A stretch of 64,000 nucleotides of DNA from Butyrivibrio sp. (GCA_022486625.1 JAKVKH010000018.1:1-64000), one strand, 5' to 3'. Numbered from the stretch's first letter, positions 16,794 through 27,588 are shown. A program made the numbers and translations. The notes: generated from the sequence alone by a model not told the origin.

Positions 16794-19700
16794 TTACTGA
16801 TGCTTTTTCTCTTTTCTTTTCCTGGCAGTCCATACAAGGATACCCGCTGCTCCGGCACATACCAGAATCACGATCATCCGCATCCCATCCTGCGTACTAT
16901 CACCTGTTGCACGTCCTCTTGCTGCTCCGAGCACCTGCTGACCATCTGATGCATTTTTCCCGTCAGCATCTGTTATCTCAGCACCTTCTGTATTTTCAGC
17001 AGATGCAGAAGTTACCGCCGGAGCTCTCTTTGCACCCAGAACTGCCGGTGTTACTGTTGCCGGTGTTACTGTTGTAGTTGTATTGTTCGTAGTCGTTGTA
17101 CTGCTGGTTGTTGTACTTACTGTTGTATTTGCTGCCGTACCGCCTGCAGTGCCACTGGTCGTTCCTCCTGCAGTACCACCTGCATTACCGCCTGCATTAC
17201 CGCCTGCACCGGACTTGGTAAAGCTTCCGGTAATTTCAATTTCTGTCGGATTTTTCTCATTCAGCATATCCTGCGTAATCGTAAACTTACCATTTCCTAT
17301 GGACTTGCCATTCACCTTCCATCCGTCAAAGGTATATCCTGCCGCAGTTGCTGCATCTGCAAGTGTTACTTCCGCTCCATAAGTGTATGTTACAATGTCC
17401 GGCAATTTGGATGCATCTGCCGGTGTATCTCCGGTATATGCATAATTTACTTTATATCCAACAGGTGTAGAGGTCCACTGCGCCGTATAGGTGACATCTT
17501 CAGTTACCGTATCATTCCATTCCGCTGTCCCTGCATACCATCCTGCAAATTTATAATCATATCCCTTAGCATCATTTTCTCTTGCCGGATCCTCAGACGG
17601 ATAAGGTGTTTCTGATCCTCTTAAACGAGTATATGTCGTTACATGTTCCTTGTTGTACTCTTTATCAAGTGAAGTATTAAAATCATAAGTTATTTTGCAA
17701 GTATCTTTTATCCACTGCGCATAAAGTGTAATATTGACATCTGTGGTCATTGTCTTAGGAACATTACTGTTTTTTCCTTCTCTATCAAGGACTGTTCCTG
17801 ATGCCGAATATGCCGTTCCTGTTCCATCCTTGGATGTATTCCAACCATTAAACTTATATCCTGAAAGTACCGGCATATTTTCTCCATCCGCTCCAGTCAG
17901 CACGTTTATTTCCTCACCCTGCTGTGCGGAAACATCAGCAGGCATATTCTGTACATGGGATGCTCCTGCATTTTCCGGCTTATTATCATCATAATGTACT
18001 GTAACTTCCGTTCTCATTCTGAATACACCATCAATATGCCATGCAGATCCTGCCTTTTTTAAAACATACCAGCATACGTACTCCTTTGCAGGATCATATT
18101 CTGGATATACGGCTTTTATAGCACTGTCATCCGGAAATGCCGATAAAACTCCTGCAACTTTATTGTTCAAATGATTATCACTGATTTCATAATGGAGAGA
18201 ATCATCAAACATGTATGTCTGTTCTGCTTTTACCGCTCCTTCTACTTTTATTGCTGCTGTATACGCTTGTGGATCATGCCATGCCGGCTCATCCGGAGTT
18301 TCATTATCTGTTCGAATATAAAAATATCCATTTTCCGGACTGGTCCAAAGTGCATAAAATCTGGTAGCTCTCTTTCCGATTGTATACTTCTCTCCTGCCT
18401 TATAAATCTGTGCCGTATTTGAAGTTTTCTTTGCCATTGACCATCCATAAAAAATTTTACCTTCAACCGTCCCATTTGCCTCAGGTAACGTAATAACATC
18501 TCCCGGATGGCCATTTATTGATTCCGGTGCAGAGCCGTCACTCCCATTGCTGTAAAACGAAACCTGATATGTCTTGTTTAACTGATACCAGAGATAAATC
18601 TTTGTATTTCCCGTAAGGTAATATTTATTATCAGAATCTGTTTTCAGCATATATTGAACTTTATACATTGCCTTACTGTTCGGATCATTTGTTCTGACCT
18701 TATAGATATTAAATGCCTTAATCTCATCTCCCGGATTATCTGTCGAAACGGTACTTCCATCCGTAATTACTGTTGCCTTTTTGAAAATATATTTTTTCTT
18801 TGTCAGATCCTTTGCAATCTCATCAGGTGCAATATCTATCCCTGCTGTTGTTATTTCTACTGTATTTGTATCTGTTACCACTTCTGTTGCATCATATACA
18901 TCAAGTGTTCCTGCAATTTCTATCTGTCCCAGTTCCGTTCCCGCTTCATCCTTTGCATACATTGTAACTGCATACACAGAAAAATGACTGGCATCAAAAC
19001 CAATTTCGCTGATTGCCTTTCCTTCAGAAAGGCTTTCATCTGCCACTGTACCATCAATACTGCCATTATCTTTCAGATGCAGGATCTGTACACTGTCTGC
19101 CTCTGCACTGCTGTCTGCTATACGATCGCCCGAAAAGCTGACATGAACCAGTCCATTTTCTGACCAGTCATTAGGGATTTCATTTCCATCTGCTGAATAC
19201 AACGTAATATCATAAGCCAGTACATCAGTTACCATCTGCCCGTCATCTGCGGCTTCTTCTGTCACCTTATTTTCTACCTGTGATGTCACTTCCTGTACTT
19301 TCATGGTGGCCCCTGCCGGAAGCACTCCCTGATCCGCATCCAGCGTAATCGTTACTCCGTTCAGCTGTGTCTGAGAATGAAACTGCGGTTTTTCTTCTAT
19401 CGGTCTGAAATTGGCAGTATATGTGGCATCCGCATATACTCCGTCTGCATCCGGTAAAAGCTCAGGCACAAAATTTTCCTCTGCAGATACTTCCGTTCCG
19501 TCCTGATCCGTCCAGTTTACAAATTCATATCCCTGTAATGCGGCTGCCTGTGATCCTTTCAATACAAACTGTTCCTGTGTATCTGCAGTTTCCTGAGAAA
19601 GAGAAACACTTCCGCCTTCTCCTGCCAAATAAGTAACCGTTATCATATGCGTTTCCGAAGATGAAACTGAATCTGCAGCATCTGCAGATGCTACCGCAGA

Positions 19701-20036
19701 GGAAGCTGATGTGGCCTCATCCGACTGTGCATTTTCCATCTGTGCCTCTGAAGATGCTGTAGAAGAAGCCTCCTCCGTAACATTTTCCGGGCTCTGCATA
19801 TTATTTTCCGTAGTTACAGCATTCTCCGTAGCCTCTGTTGTTTCTGTATCTTCCGCTATTGATGTGCTTTCTGTTGCTTCTGACTGTTTTTCCTGCAGTT
19901 CTGCCGCCTGAACCGTTCCATCTTTCTCTTCTGCTCTGGCAACTTTCAATTGAGAGAAACTACTGTCCGCATTACTTGCAAGAAGTGTAATAATTCCTGC
20001 AAAAGCAATCAATCGTTTCCAACCATTCCATTTCAT
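16794..20036 (-). CDS. Large cell-surface protein with repeat domains
   Basis: This 1080-residue protein is exported: a signal peptide (WKRLIAFAGIITLLAS) is followed by a Glu/Thr/Ala/Ser-rich stretch to about residue 125. Then comes one module of the GEGGSVS...GYEFVNWTD type, a ZU5-like region (GVTITLDADQGVLPAG, about 225-360), several InlB B-repeat-like units (FYGWSMAK, FNGWNTSKDG, FAGWYAG, FDGWKVNG), a Gly/Ala then Thr-rich linker, and a C-terminus with RATGD, a membrane helix and a basic tail. That tail resembles a sortase signal but is not LPXTG. The start ATG at 20036 follows AGGGGG; a TTG 24 bases upstream is less likely. It is a paralogue of the next gene. Adhesion or matrix binding is plausible but unproven. 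Confidence 0.85.
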   Translation of the reverse strand: MKWNGWKRLIAFAGIITLLASNADSSFSQLKVARAEEKDGTVQAAELQEKQSEATESTSIAEDTETTEATENAVTTENNMQSPENVTEEASSTASSEAQMENAQSDEATSASSAVASADAADSVSSSETHMITVTYLAGEGGSVSLSQETADTQEQFVLKGSQAAALQGYEFVNWTDQDGTEVSAEENFVPELLPDADGVYADATYTANFRPIEEKPQFHSQTQLNGVTITLDADQGVLPAGATMKVQEVTSQVENKVTEEAADDGQMVTDVLAYDITLYSADGNEIPNDWSENGLVHVSFSGDRIADSSAEADSVQILHLKDNGSIDGTVADESLSEGKAISEIGFDASHFSVYAVTMYAKDEAGTELGQIEIAGTLDVYDATEVVTDTNTVEITTAGIDIAPDEIAKDLTKKKYIFKKATVITDGSTVSTDNPGDEIKAFNIYKVRTNDPNSKAMYKVQYMLKTDSDNKYYLTGNTKIYLWYQLNKTYQVSFYSNGSDGSAPESINGHPGDVITLPEANGTVEGKIFYGWSMAKKTSNTAQIYKAGEKYTIGKRATRFYALWTSPENGYFYIRTDNETPDEPAWHDPQAYTAAIKVEGAVKAEQTYMFDDSLHYEISDNHLNNKVAGVLSAFPDDSAIKAVYPEYDPAKEYVCWYVLKKAGSAWHIDGVFRMRTEVTVHYDDNKPENAGASHVQNMPADVSAQQGEEINVLTGADGENMPVLSGYKFNGWNTSKDGTGTAYSASGTVLDREGKNSNVPKTMTTDVNITLYAQWIKDTCKITYDFNTSLDKEYNKEHVTTYTRLRGSETPYPSEDPARENDAKGYDYKFAGWYAGTAEWNDTVTEDVTYTAQWTSTPVGYKVNYAYTGDTPADASKLPDIVTYTYGAEVTLADAATAAGYTFDGWKVNGKSIGNGKFTITQDMLNEKNPTEIEITGSFTKSGAGGNAGGNAGGTAGGTTSGTAGGTAANTTVSTTTSSTTTTNNTTTTVTPATVTPAVLGAKRAPAVTSASAENTEGAEITDADGKNASDGQQVLGAARGRATGDSTQDGMRMIVILVCAGAAGILVWTARKRKEKKHQ

Positions 20037-20226
20037 AGCTCTTTGCCCCCTGACATTCAAACATTTCGCCGACTTTTATTTTCACGGCTTTTCACACTTT
20101 TCCGTTATTTTATCAGATGGATAATCATGTAAATCATCATAATCCGTTTTTCTTTTGTACTTTTCTCTTCTTTGTGATGACAATATTATATTTTCCAAAA
20201 GGAAAAACTCTCTTCACCTTCAGCAA

Positions 20227-20260
20227 AGAAGGCATTGCCTGGAAAATGGCAATGCCTTCT
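20227..20260 (-). terminator. Hairpin terminator after the giant surface protein gene
   Basis: A perfect 13-bp stem, AGAAGGCATTGCC with its complement (20227-20239 and 20248-20260), lies 42 bases after the stop of the giant gene. T-rich sequence follows on both strands. The rest of the 20037-20301 gap must hold the promoter of the 16794-20036 gene, but I see no clear -35/-10 pair. Confidence 0.75.
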
Positions 20261-20301
20261 TTCTATATGCTTATGCAGTTCTGGGGTCTGCCTGTTACCG
20301 G

Positions 20302-23300
20302 TTATTTTTCATTTTCCTCCTTTTTCCTTCTGCCCCATATCATACTGACCGCAGCTCCGGCACAGATCAGGATTACAATCATTCTCATTGCATCCTGCGA
20401 CTCATCTCCTGTTGCCCGGCCTCTGGTAACACCAAGCACTGTCGGCTGTTCTGTTGTTGCCACTGGTGTTGCTGCAGGTGTCACCGCAGGTGTTCTGTTG
20501 ACACCAAGTACTGCAGGTGCTGCTACCGGTGTTGCTGCTGCAGGTACCGGTACTTCCACTACTGTCGTAGTGGTTGTCGTTGTGGTGCCTGTTGTGTTGG
20601 CAGAGTAATAGAAGTTAATCACATTACTTCCACTTCCTAAAGTAATTGTTACATTAAGTGCTGAGTTCAGTGAATATCCGTTAATTGCAATTGCCGTTTC
20701 CGTAACCAATGTATTAAATGTCCTGCCCGTAACTGTTTTTACCGGTGCGAGAACATTACCGGTTCCACTTTCCAGATAGTTCACCGTATAACTGATATCC
20801 GTCCTCGGTGTAAAATTAGCGGTATAGCTTGCTTCTACATTCAGTCCGTCAACCTTTTCCGGCACGAACTTCAGCTCATTACTTACAACTCTGCCATTCT
20901 TATCCGTCCAGGATAAGAAACTGTAGCCTGCAGATATAATCGCTGTAGATCCTGCTGCAATACCTGTTGCAGGTGCAAGTGTCTCACTGGCATAATCTAC
21001 ACTTCCGCCTTCACCGGCAATATAACTGATTGTTACCTTGCTATTTTCTGTAAAATTAGCGGTGTAGGTATCTGTTACATAAATTTCATCTGTTGTCTTT
21101 GCAGGTACAAACAGTGCTTCTGTTCCCACTGTTCTCCCTTTACTGTCCATCCAGTTGGAGAAATGATAACCTGCTTTTGCTTTTGCTGTAGATCCGATGG
21201 CCTTTCCTGTTGCCGGAGCAAGTATCTCACTATCGGAATCTACTGTTCCGCCATCTGCCGCTTTGTAGTAAATATTAATCTTTGGATCTTCTTCAAAATT
21301 TGCGGTATAAGTTGCCGGTATATTCAATCCTTCTTCTTTTTCCGGTATAAATGTGGCATAAGTCCCAACTTCCCTGTTATCTTCATCCGCCCAGTTTACA
21401 AAGTGATAACCTGCTTTTGCTTTCGCTATCGATCCTGCTGCAATTCCAGTTACCGGTTTAAGCACTTCATTTGCCCTGCTGACTGTTCCTCCTTCCATTG
21501 CCTCGTAATTGATCTCTATTTCTGCGTTTTCTGCAAAATGTGCAGTATAGGTTGCTGCCACATTCAAGCCGTTAACTTTTTCCGGTACATATAACGCCGC
21601 GGTTTCAACTTCCTTGCCGTCTGCATCCGTCCAGTTTACAAAATGGTATCCGTCATCCGCTTTGGCCTGTGATCCGTTTACACTCCCTGTTACAGGTGCC
21701 AGATTTTCACTTTCTCTGCTGACTGTTCCTCCTGCATCCGCAATATAGGTAATCTTTACATTACTGTCTTCTGCGAAGTGCGCCGTATACGTTGCTTCCA
21801 CGTTCAATCCGTTTACCTGTTTCGGTACATATAATGTTGCAGTTCCAACTTCCTTGCCATCTGCATCTGTCCAGTTTACAAAATGATAGCCATTTGCCGC
21901 TGCTGCTGTAGATCCCTGCGCACTTCCCGTTACAGGTGCAAGTGTTTCACTTCCTTTACTGACCGTTCCGCCCTCAGTTGCAATGTAGGTGATCACAATA
22001 TCTGCATTCTCTGCAAAGTGTGCCGTATAACTGGCCGCCACATTCAACCCATCTGCTTTTACCGGTACATATGCTGCAATCGTTCCAACCTCTTCACCCT
22101 CTGCATTCGTCCAGTTTACAAAATGGTATCCTGTCGCCGGTGTTGCCACAGATCCCTGTGCATTTCCTGTTGCAGGTGCAAGTATTTCACTTTCTCTGCT
22201 GACCGTTCCTCCTGGAGCTGCTGTATAGCTGATCGTAATATCCGCATTTTCTGCAAAATGTGCTGTGTAAGTCGCTGCAATATTGAGTCCATTTACCTTT
22301 TCCGGTACAAAATCAGCATTTCTGCCTGCTTCCTTTCCTTCTTCTGTCCAGTTTACGAAATGATAACCAGCTGACGGTGTTGCTACAGATCCCTGTGCAT
22401 TTCCTGTCACTGGCGCAAGATTCTCACTTGCTCTGCTGACTGTCCCGCCTGTCGTTGTTTCATAATTGATCGTAATGTCTGCATTCTCTGCAAAATGTGC
22501 CGTATAAGTTGCCGCAACATTCAGTCCGTTTACCTTCTCCGGTACAAACTCAATATTTCTGCTGACTTCCTCAGTGCCTTCTGTCCAGTTCACAAAATGG
22601 TATCCTGCCGCCGGCGTTGCCTTAGATCCCTGTGCTGTTCCTGTTGCCGGTGCAAGTGTTTCACTGGCAGGACTTACTTTTCCGCCACCCACTGCAAGAT
22701 AATTAATAGTTACTGCTGCATTTTCTGTAAAGTTCGCAGTATATGTTGCTTCCAGATACACATTGCCGCTCTTCTCCGGTACATATTCCAGCGAAGTACC
22801 GACTACTTCACCTTTGGCATTGGTCCATGATTTAAACGTATATCCCGGTGCTGCTTTTGCTTTAGAACCAGTGGCTGTTCCTGTTGCCGGTGCAAGTGTT
22901 TCACCGGCGCTGCTCACACTACCGCCTGTATTCGCAATATAGGTAATGGTGATCTTTCCGTTTTCTGTAAAATGCGCCGTATAGGTATCTGCTATATATA
23001 TGCCCTCTGCTGTTTTTTTCGGTTTAAACAAAGCTTCTGTTCCTACAACTTCACCATTGCTGTTGGTCCAGTTTACAAAATGGTATCCGGGCAACGCAGT
23101 CGCCTTTGATCCTTTTGCCGTTCCTGTTGCAGGCGCAAGTTCTTCTTGTTTTAAGTCTACCGTTCCTCCTTCATCTGCGCTGTACTTAATTGTAATACCC
23201 GCGTTTTGCGTAAAGTGTGCTGTATATACCCGTGCAGAATATACTCCATTCTTTTTCTGCGGAATAAAGCTTACCTCAGTACTGACATCCTTATTACTGT

Positions 23301-26300
23301 TATCTGTCCATTTCACGAAATGATACCCCGGTAATGCAGTTGCTGTTGATCCTTTTGCAACTCCTGTTGCCGGCTGAAGTTCTTCTTCTCCCAGACTTAC
23401 AGAACCTCCAGGCGCCGCTTTATACCTAATGGTAACCGCACTATCTTCTTTAAAGTTTGCAGTATAACTTGCCGCCACATTCAATCCGTTTATTTTTAGC
23501 GGTATATATTTTGTCGTTTCCGAAACTTCCTTACCTTCCGCATCAGTCCAGTTTACAAAATGATATCCGGGCAATGCAGTCGCCTCTGATCCTTTTGCAA
23601 CTCCTGTTGCCGGCTTCAGTTTCTCATTCTGGCTGCTGACTGTACCTCCTGTTGATGCATTATACCGAATTTCTATTTCTCCGTTTTCTGTAAAAAATCC
23701 AGAGAAATTAACGTCTTTATCCGGCATCGTGAAGGAACCTTTGGATACACTGACATCATCTGTTGTCCATCCACTGAAAGTATATCCGTCTGCTGTAGGT
23801 ATCGCTACCTTTACATTAACCGTATTTCCGCATCCTGCCTTCATATCTGTTTCAAATGTCTTTGTCTTTCCATCAATATCTTTATACTTATAATATATTG
23901 TATGCTCTTTCTGCTTCCAGATTGCATACACACAGTTTGCTTCCGGCTGCCCTTCTGTATCAAGTCCTACCGTATTGCCTGGCTGATATGTTCTGCCTTT
24001 TCCATCTGCCGATGTATTCCAGCCTCCAAAAGAATAACCCTGATTTGTATATTGCAGATGACTGTCTGTCACATCAAGCAGTGTAACAGAAGAATTATTC
24101 AGATATGCCTCACTGTATGCTTTTCCTGCCGCGCCGTTCGGATTATAGGTAATCACTGCCTTTACCGGAGTCTTTGTATAGACTGCAGTAAGTGTGACCA
24201 CATTTTCCACCGCATCAGCACTGCTGATCTGGAAGGTCTCGCCGCTTTGATAAATCACATCATTCAGTTTCCAGCCCGCAAAGTAGTAACCACTATTTGC
24301 CTTTGCCGCACCAATAATCTTTGCTGCAGCACCATCTTTATAGCTTGCACTGTCTTTAAGTACAAATGTTCCGTTGGCACCTGCATTATATGCAATTTTC
24401 AATGCTGCGGTAGAAAGCCATTTTGCTGTCAGATTATGATCTGCATGTATCTGTACCGTCAGATTGAATGGCTTGTCATTTTCTGTCCAGCCTGCAAACT
24501 GATAACCGGTTCTTTCCGGTATGTCAGGCTGTGCAACGGTATTTCCTGAAGAAACATTCCTTGTTACTGACTTCGGATTTGCCCCGTCATAATTCCAGTT
24601 AAATGTTACTGTATAAATTTTCTTTGCCCATCCGGCATATACCACAAGATTATTGGATGGCATTGTACCGCTAAAATCAAACTTCTGTGTACATTCCTCA
24701 TCCTTATACCAGCCCGTGAACTCATATTCGGAAGTAAGCGCTGCCGGTCTGTTCGGTGCCGGTGTCCCTGCATATGTACTTAACGGTGCTTCAAATAATA
24801 CATTTTTTGTTGCTCCTTTGATGGTTCCGTCACTGCCATTATGGAAATCAAGTACATAGCGATTTCGCTCATATCTTATATAGAGATTATCATAAATACT
24901 TATTGTATCACCTGCAGAAATATTCCAATACGTTTTTCCATCTTCGCTGTACTGCTTAACTTTAAATCCATCATACTTATTTGTAAATTCCCAGGTATCA
25001 ACATATCTAATATTCATGCCTACCATGTTATCAGCATTCACCAAATATGTTCCATCAAGCTGCTGCTTATAATTATATACATAAGCTGTAGCCGTTTCCT
25101 TTATCCCATAATAATTCTGCTTCTGCCTGATACTGATAAACCCTGTCAGATATGTCGTATGTATTCCATCTACTTCCCCGTCATTTTTTCTTTCTTCATA
25201 CCAGTTATAATCTGTTGGCCATGTATATCCATAGGACTCAAATGTCGAACCGTATAAACCTTCCAATGTGTTTCCTTGCTGCTGCCAGGAATAACCACCT
25301 TTTATATTATCAGCTTTCCATGTGTAAAACGTTATTTTATATACCTTCCTGCGATAAAATACATTAAGTACCGTACTTCCATCTGCTTCAACGATCTTTC
25401 CCCCATCACTTCTATTTTTATCAAGCTCAAATCCTTCATACTTCGATAATAAATCAGCATATGAATAAACAGTCTCTCCAGTTGTTCCACTGTGCGTTAT
25501 GCTTGTTCCATAATCATATCTGTAATCTGCGCTGCTGTCATCATCCCCTGGCTGATGCAGACTCTGTTTCCAGATAATTACTGTATACTTTGCACTTCCC
25601 GGTGTCCAATGCGCATAAATTGTAGTATCTGCCGCAATTGCTGTTTTGAAATCAAACTTTTTACCTTCGGTTCCTTTTGCTGTATACCAGCCGCTGAAAT
25701 TATATCCACTCTTCTGCGGATTAGCCGGTTTTGTTATTTTTCCACTGATACCTTTCACATAAACAGGTGCAATATAGTTTCCACCGTCTGTATCAAAGTA
25801 AACCCACTTCACCTTGCTGATAATCGGATATAATGTAATGTCCTTTGGCGCATTTTTATCAATGCTTACCACCGATCCGATATCTGTCGTTCCGTTCTTT
25901 ACCTCAGACCATCCGACACACGTCTCATCAGCAGCAGTCGGAACGCTGCCACTCAGACTTTCTGTAATTGTATATATATCATCAGACTCCAGTTCCACCA
26001 TGCTCAGAATAACAGCATCCTCTGAACTGCTGTTATAAAAATATACATGATAAACTGTTGCATATACTGCATAAAGATCAATGGTACTGTCTCCTGTAAC
26101 CGCAACTGCTTCCGCATAATCAATAATGTAATCTGCTTTTGCAGAACCTTTCGTCAGAGACCATCCGAGGAATCTGTCCGTTGTCTTCCCGTTCGAAGGA
26201 GTTTCAGGTTCTGTCAGTTTTTCATTATTTTTTACAATCTGTGTATCAAGGAGCGTCCCATCTGCATTACGGAAATTATAAGTTGCTCGATATTCCGCAT

Positions 26301-27588
26301 TTGTACCGATAATTGCATATATGGTAAAAGAATCCGTCTTAAAACTTGCTCCTGTGGCACCTGCCTCTGCTACTGCAGATGCAGCACCATTTTCCTCTAC
26401 ATGAACAACTTCATGATTATCACCGTCAACTGCAGCAGCACTGTGCATCTGTACACTGACATTCTTACCGGATTCAGGTTCTATCTTCTCCCCATCCTGA
26501 TTATAAAATGTGATATCCACCGCAACAGCATCCACAACTTTCTCCTGCATGTTGTCCTGTGCCGCATCCTTAACGTCTTCAAGTTCGCTTCCGGTTACTT
26601 CACTTAATTCCATTCTGGTATTTTCAGGAAAAGCTCCCTCATCAGAATGTGCCCTGACCGTAACATCACCGGCAGAGCCTTCAAAGTCCTGCGCCGGGTA
26701 ACTGATCTTCTTTTCAAAATCAGCTATGTAGACAACATCTGAATAAGTTCCATCATCATTTGCCTTAAGTACCGGTACAAAAACTGCTTCTGCAGATACT
26801 TCCCTGCCATCTGCATCTGTCCATTTTACGAACTCATATCCTTCATCTGCCTTTGCTTCTGCGCCTTTTAATACTGTTCCCGGATCTGCAGGCTTTACTT
26901 CCTCTGTATCCAGAGTTACACTTCCGCCCTCAGACGCTTTATAGGTAATGGTTACCATTCCCTTATCCGAATCTGTCTGTAATTCAAAATTTGCTGTATA
27001 AGCTGTATCTGCTGTAATTCCGGATGGAATAAATTCTGCAGATTCAGATACAATATTCTCCTCTGTATCTGTCCAGTTTACAAATTTGTAACCCTCCGCT
27101 GCTGTCGCAACAGAGCCTTCAAATTTCACTTCTGCAGCACTGAAATCTGCTGTTTCCTCAGTACGCGAAACACTTCCGCCTTCACCTGCCGCATAAGTTA
27201 CTTTTATCTGATTACTCTGCTCTGCTGTTACAGAAACACTTGCATCCGCCGCTGCAGTAGCAGACTCTGTCGCCACTGCCGAAGATGCTGATGTCGCTGC
27301 CACAGATGCCTCCATATTCAACATTTCTGTCGCAGGAGCTGTTTTTTCTTCAGTCGACGGCTGTTCCTGATTTTCTGCTCCGCTTCCTTCTGTCGCATTT
27401 TCCGTAATTTCATCTGCCGGTTCTTCCGCTGCCGGTTCTTCTGTCTGTTCTGCAGAAGTCTCTTCGGCAACAGCTGCTTCATCTGCGTATACGAATCTCA
27501 TTGCAGACAGATCACTGCTCATATTTGCAGTAACCATTGCTATGATGCTCGTACTGGCAATCAGCCTTTTCCAATTTTCCTTTCTCAT
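20302..27588 (-). CDS. Giant tandem-repeat surface protein
   Basis: This 2428-residue protein starts with a signal peptide (NWKRLIASTSIIAMVTAN) and a Glu/Ala/Thr-rich stretch. Two modules of the EGGSVS...GYxFVxWTD type and a ZU5-like region follow (to about residue 430), then many InlB B-repeat/Listeria-Bacteroides-type units (FSGWYTAK, FTGWYKDEE, FAGWTEND, FGGWNTSAD). Next are twelve tandem ~80-residue copies of the EGG module, a MucBP-like domain (YTVNYLESGTG ... NVINFYYS), a Thr/Pro/Ala linker and the C-terminus with GRATGD, a membrane helix and a RRKKEENEK tail. The chosen ATG at 27586-27588 follows AAAGGGTG. It is almost certainly wall- or membrane-anchored; binding of host or plant material is inference. 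It is a paralogue of the 16794-20036 gene and separated from it by a terminator. Confidence 0.88.
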   Translation of the reverse strand: MRKENWKRLIASTSIIAMVTANMSSDLSAMRFVYADEAAVAEETSAEQTEEPAAEEPADEITENATEGSGAENQEQPSTEEKTAPATEMLNMEASVAATSASSAVATESATAAADASVSVTAEQSNQIKVTYAAGEGGSVSRTEETADFSAAEVKFEGSVATAAEGYKFVNWTDTEENIVSESAEFIPSGITADTAYTANFELQTDSDKGMVTITYKASEGGSVTLDTEEVKPADPGTVLKGAEAKADEGYEFVKWTDADGREVSAEAVFVPVLKANDDGTYSDVVYIADFEKKISYPAQDFEGSAGDVTVRAHSDEGAFPENTRMELSEVTGSELEDVKDAAQDNMQEKVVDAVAVDITFYNQDGEKIEPESGKNVSVQMHSAAAVDGDNHEVVHVEENGAASAVAEAGATGASFKTDSFTIYAIIGTNAEYRATYNFRNADGTLLDTQIVKNNEKLTEPETPSNGKTTDRFLGWSLTKGSAKADYIIDYAEAVAVTGDSTIDLYAVYATVYHVYFYNSSSEDAVILSMVELESDDIYTITESLSGSVPTAADETCVGWSEVKNGTTDIGSVVSIDKNAPKDITLYPIISKVKWVYFDTDGGNYIAPVYVKGISGKITKPANPQKSGYNFSGWYTAKGTEGKKFDFKTAIAADTTIYAHWTPGSAKYTVIIWKQSLHQPGDDDSSADYRYDYGTSITHSGTTGETVYSYADLLSKYEGFELDKNRSDGGKIVEADGSTVLNVFYRRKVYKITFYTWKADNIKGGYSWQQQGNTLEGLYGSTFESYGYTWPTDYNWYEERKNDGEVDGIHTTYLTGFISIRQKQNYYGIKETATAYVYNYKQQLDGTYLVNADNMVGMNIRYVDTWEFTNKYDGFKVKQYSEDGKTYWNISAGDTISIYDNLYIRYERNRYVLDFHNGSDGTIKGATKNVLFEAPLSTYAGTPAPNRPAALTSEYEFTGWYKDEECTQKFDFSGTMPSNNLVVYAGWAKKIYTVTFNWNYDGANPKSVTRNVSSGNTVAQPDIPERTGYQFAGWTENDKPFNLTVQIHADHNLTAKWLSTAALKIAYNAGANGTFVLKDSASYKDGAAAKIIGAAKANSGYYFAGWKLNDVIYQSGETFQISSADAVENVVTLTAVYTKTPVKAVITYNPNGAAGKAYSEAYLNNSSVTLLDVTDSHLQYTNQGYSFGGWNTSADGKGRTYQPGNTVGLDTEGQPEANCVYAIWKQKEHTIYYKYKDIDGKTKTFETDMKAGCGNTVNVKVAIPTADGYTFSGWTTDDVSVSKGSFTMPDKDVNFSGFFTENGEIEIRYNASTGGTVSSQNEKLKPATGVAKGSEATALPGYHFVNWTDAEGKEVSETTKYIPLKINGLNVAASYTANFKEDSAVTIRYKAAPGGSVSLGEEELQPATGVAKGSTATALPGYHFVKWTDNSNKDVSTEVSFIPQKKNGVYSARVYTAHFTQNAGITIKYSADEGGTVDLKQEELAPATGTAKGSKATALPGYHFVNWTNSNGEVVGTEALFKPKKTAEGIYIADTYTAHFTENGKITITYIANTGGSVSSAGETLAPATGTATGSKAKAAPGYTFKSWTNAKGEVVGTSLEYVPEKSGNVYLEATYTANFTENAAVTINYLAVGGGKVSPASETLAPATGTAQGSKATPAAGYHFVNWTEGTEEVSRNIEFVPEKVNGLNVAATYTAHFAENADITINYETTTGGTVSRASENLAPVTGNAQGSVATPSAGYHFVNWTEEGKEAGRNADFVPEKVNGLNIAATYTAHFAENADITISYTAAPGGTVSRESEILAPATGNAQGSVATPATGYHFVNWTNAEGEEVGTIAAYVPVKADGLNVAASYTAHFAENADIVITYIATEGGTVSKGSETLAPVTGSAQGSTAAAANGYHFVNWTDADGKEVGTATLYVPKQVNGLNVEATYTAHFAEDSNVKITYIADAGGTVSRESENLAPVTGSVNGSQAKADDGYHFVNWTDADGKEVETAALYVPEKVNGLNVAATYTAHFAENAEIEINYEAMEGGTVSRANEVLKPVTGIAAGSIAKAKAGYHFVNWADEDNREVGTYATFIPEKEEGLNIPATYTANFEEDPKINIYYKAADGGTVDSDSEILAPATGKAIGSTAKAKAGYHFSNWMDSKGRTVGTEALFVPAKTTDEIYVTDTYTANFTENSKVTISYIAGEGGSVDYASETLAPATGIAAGSTAIISAGYSFLSWTDKNGRVVSNELKFVPEKVDGLNVEASYTANFTPRTDISYTVNYLESGTGNVLAPVKTVTGRTFNTLVTETAIAINGYSLNSALNVTITLGSGSNVINFYYSANTTGTTTTTTTTVVEVPVPAAATPVAAPAVLGVNRTPAVTPAATPVATTEQPTVLGVTRGRATGDESQDAMRMIVILICAGAAVSMIWGRRKKEENEK
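20811..23688 (-). repeat. Twelve tandem ~240-bp coding repeats
   Basis: Twelve consecutive units of 79-81 codons encode the pattern I-x-Y-x(5)-GG-x-V-S ... LAPATG-x-A-x-GS ... GYHFVNWTD ... VP-x-K-x-NGLNV-x-ATYTAHFAEN. Units near the middle of the array are the most alike, while the outer ones have diverged, as expected for expansion by unequal crossing-over. The repeats also make long open frames on the opposite strand that are not genes. Confidence 0.9.

Noticed and set aside
20811-23688. Regular repeats considered as a CRISPR array or satellite
   Set aside because: Units are ~240 bp, coding and in frame without unique spacers of constant size.
20155-26607. Many long open frames on the plus strand inside the giant surface-protein gene
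   Set aside because: They arise from the repeated, stop-poor coding sequence on the other strand, are rich in Cys/Ile/Phe/Arg, lack ribosome binding sites and resemble no protein.
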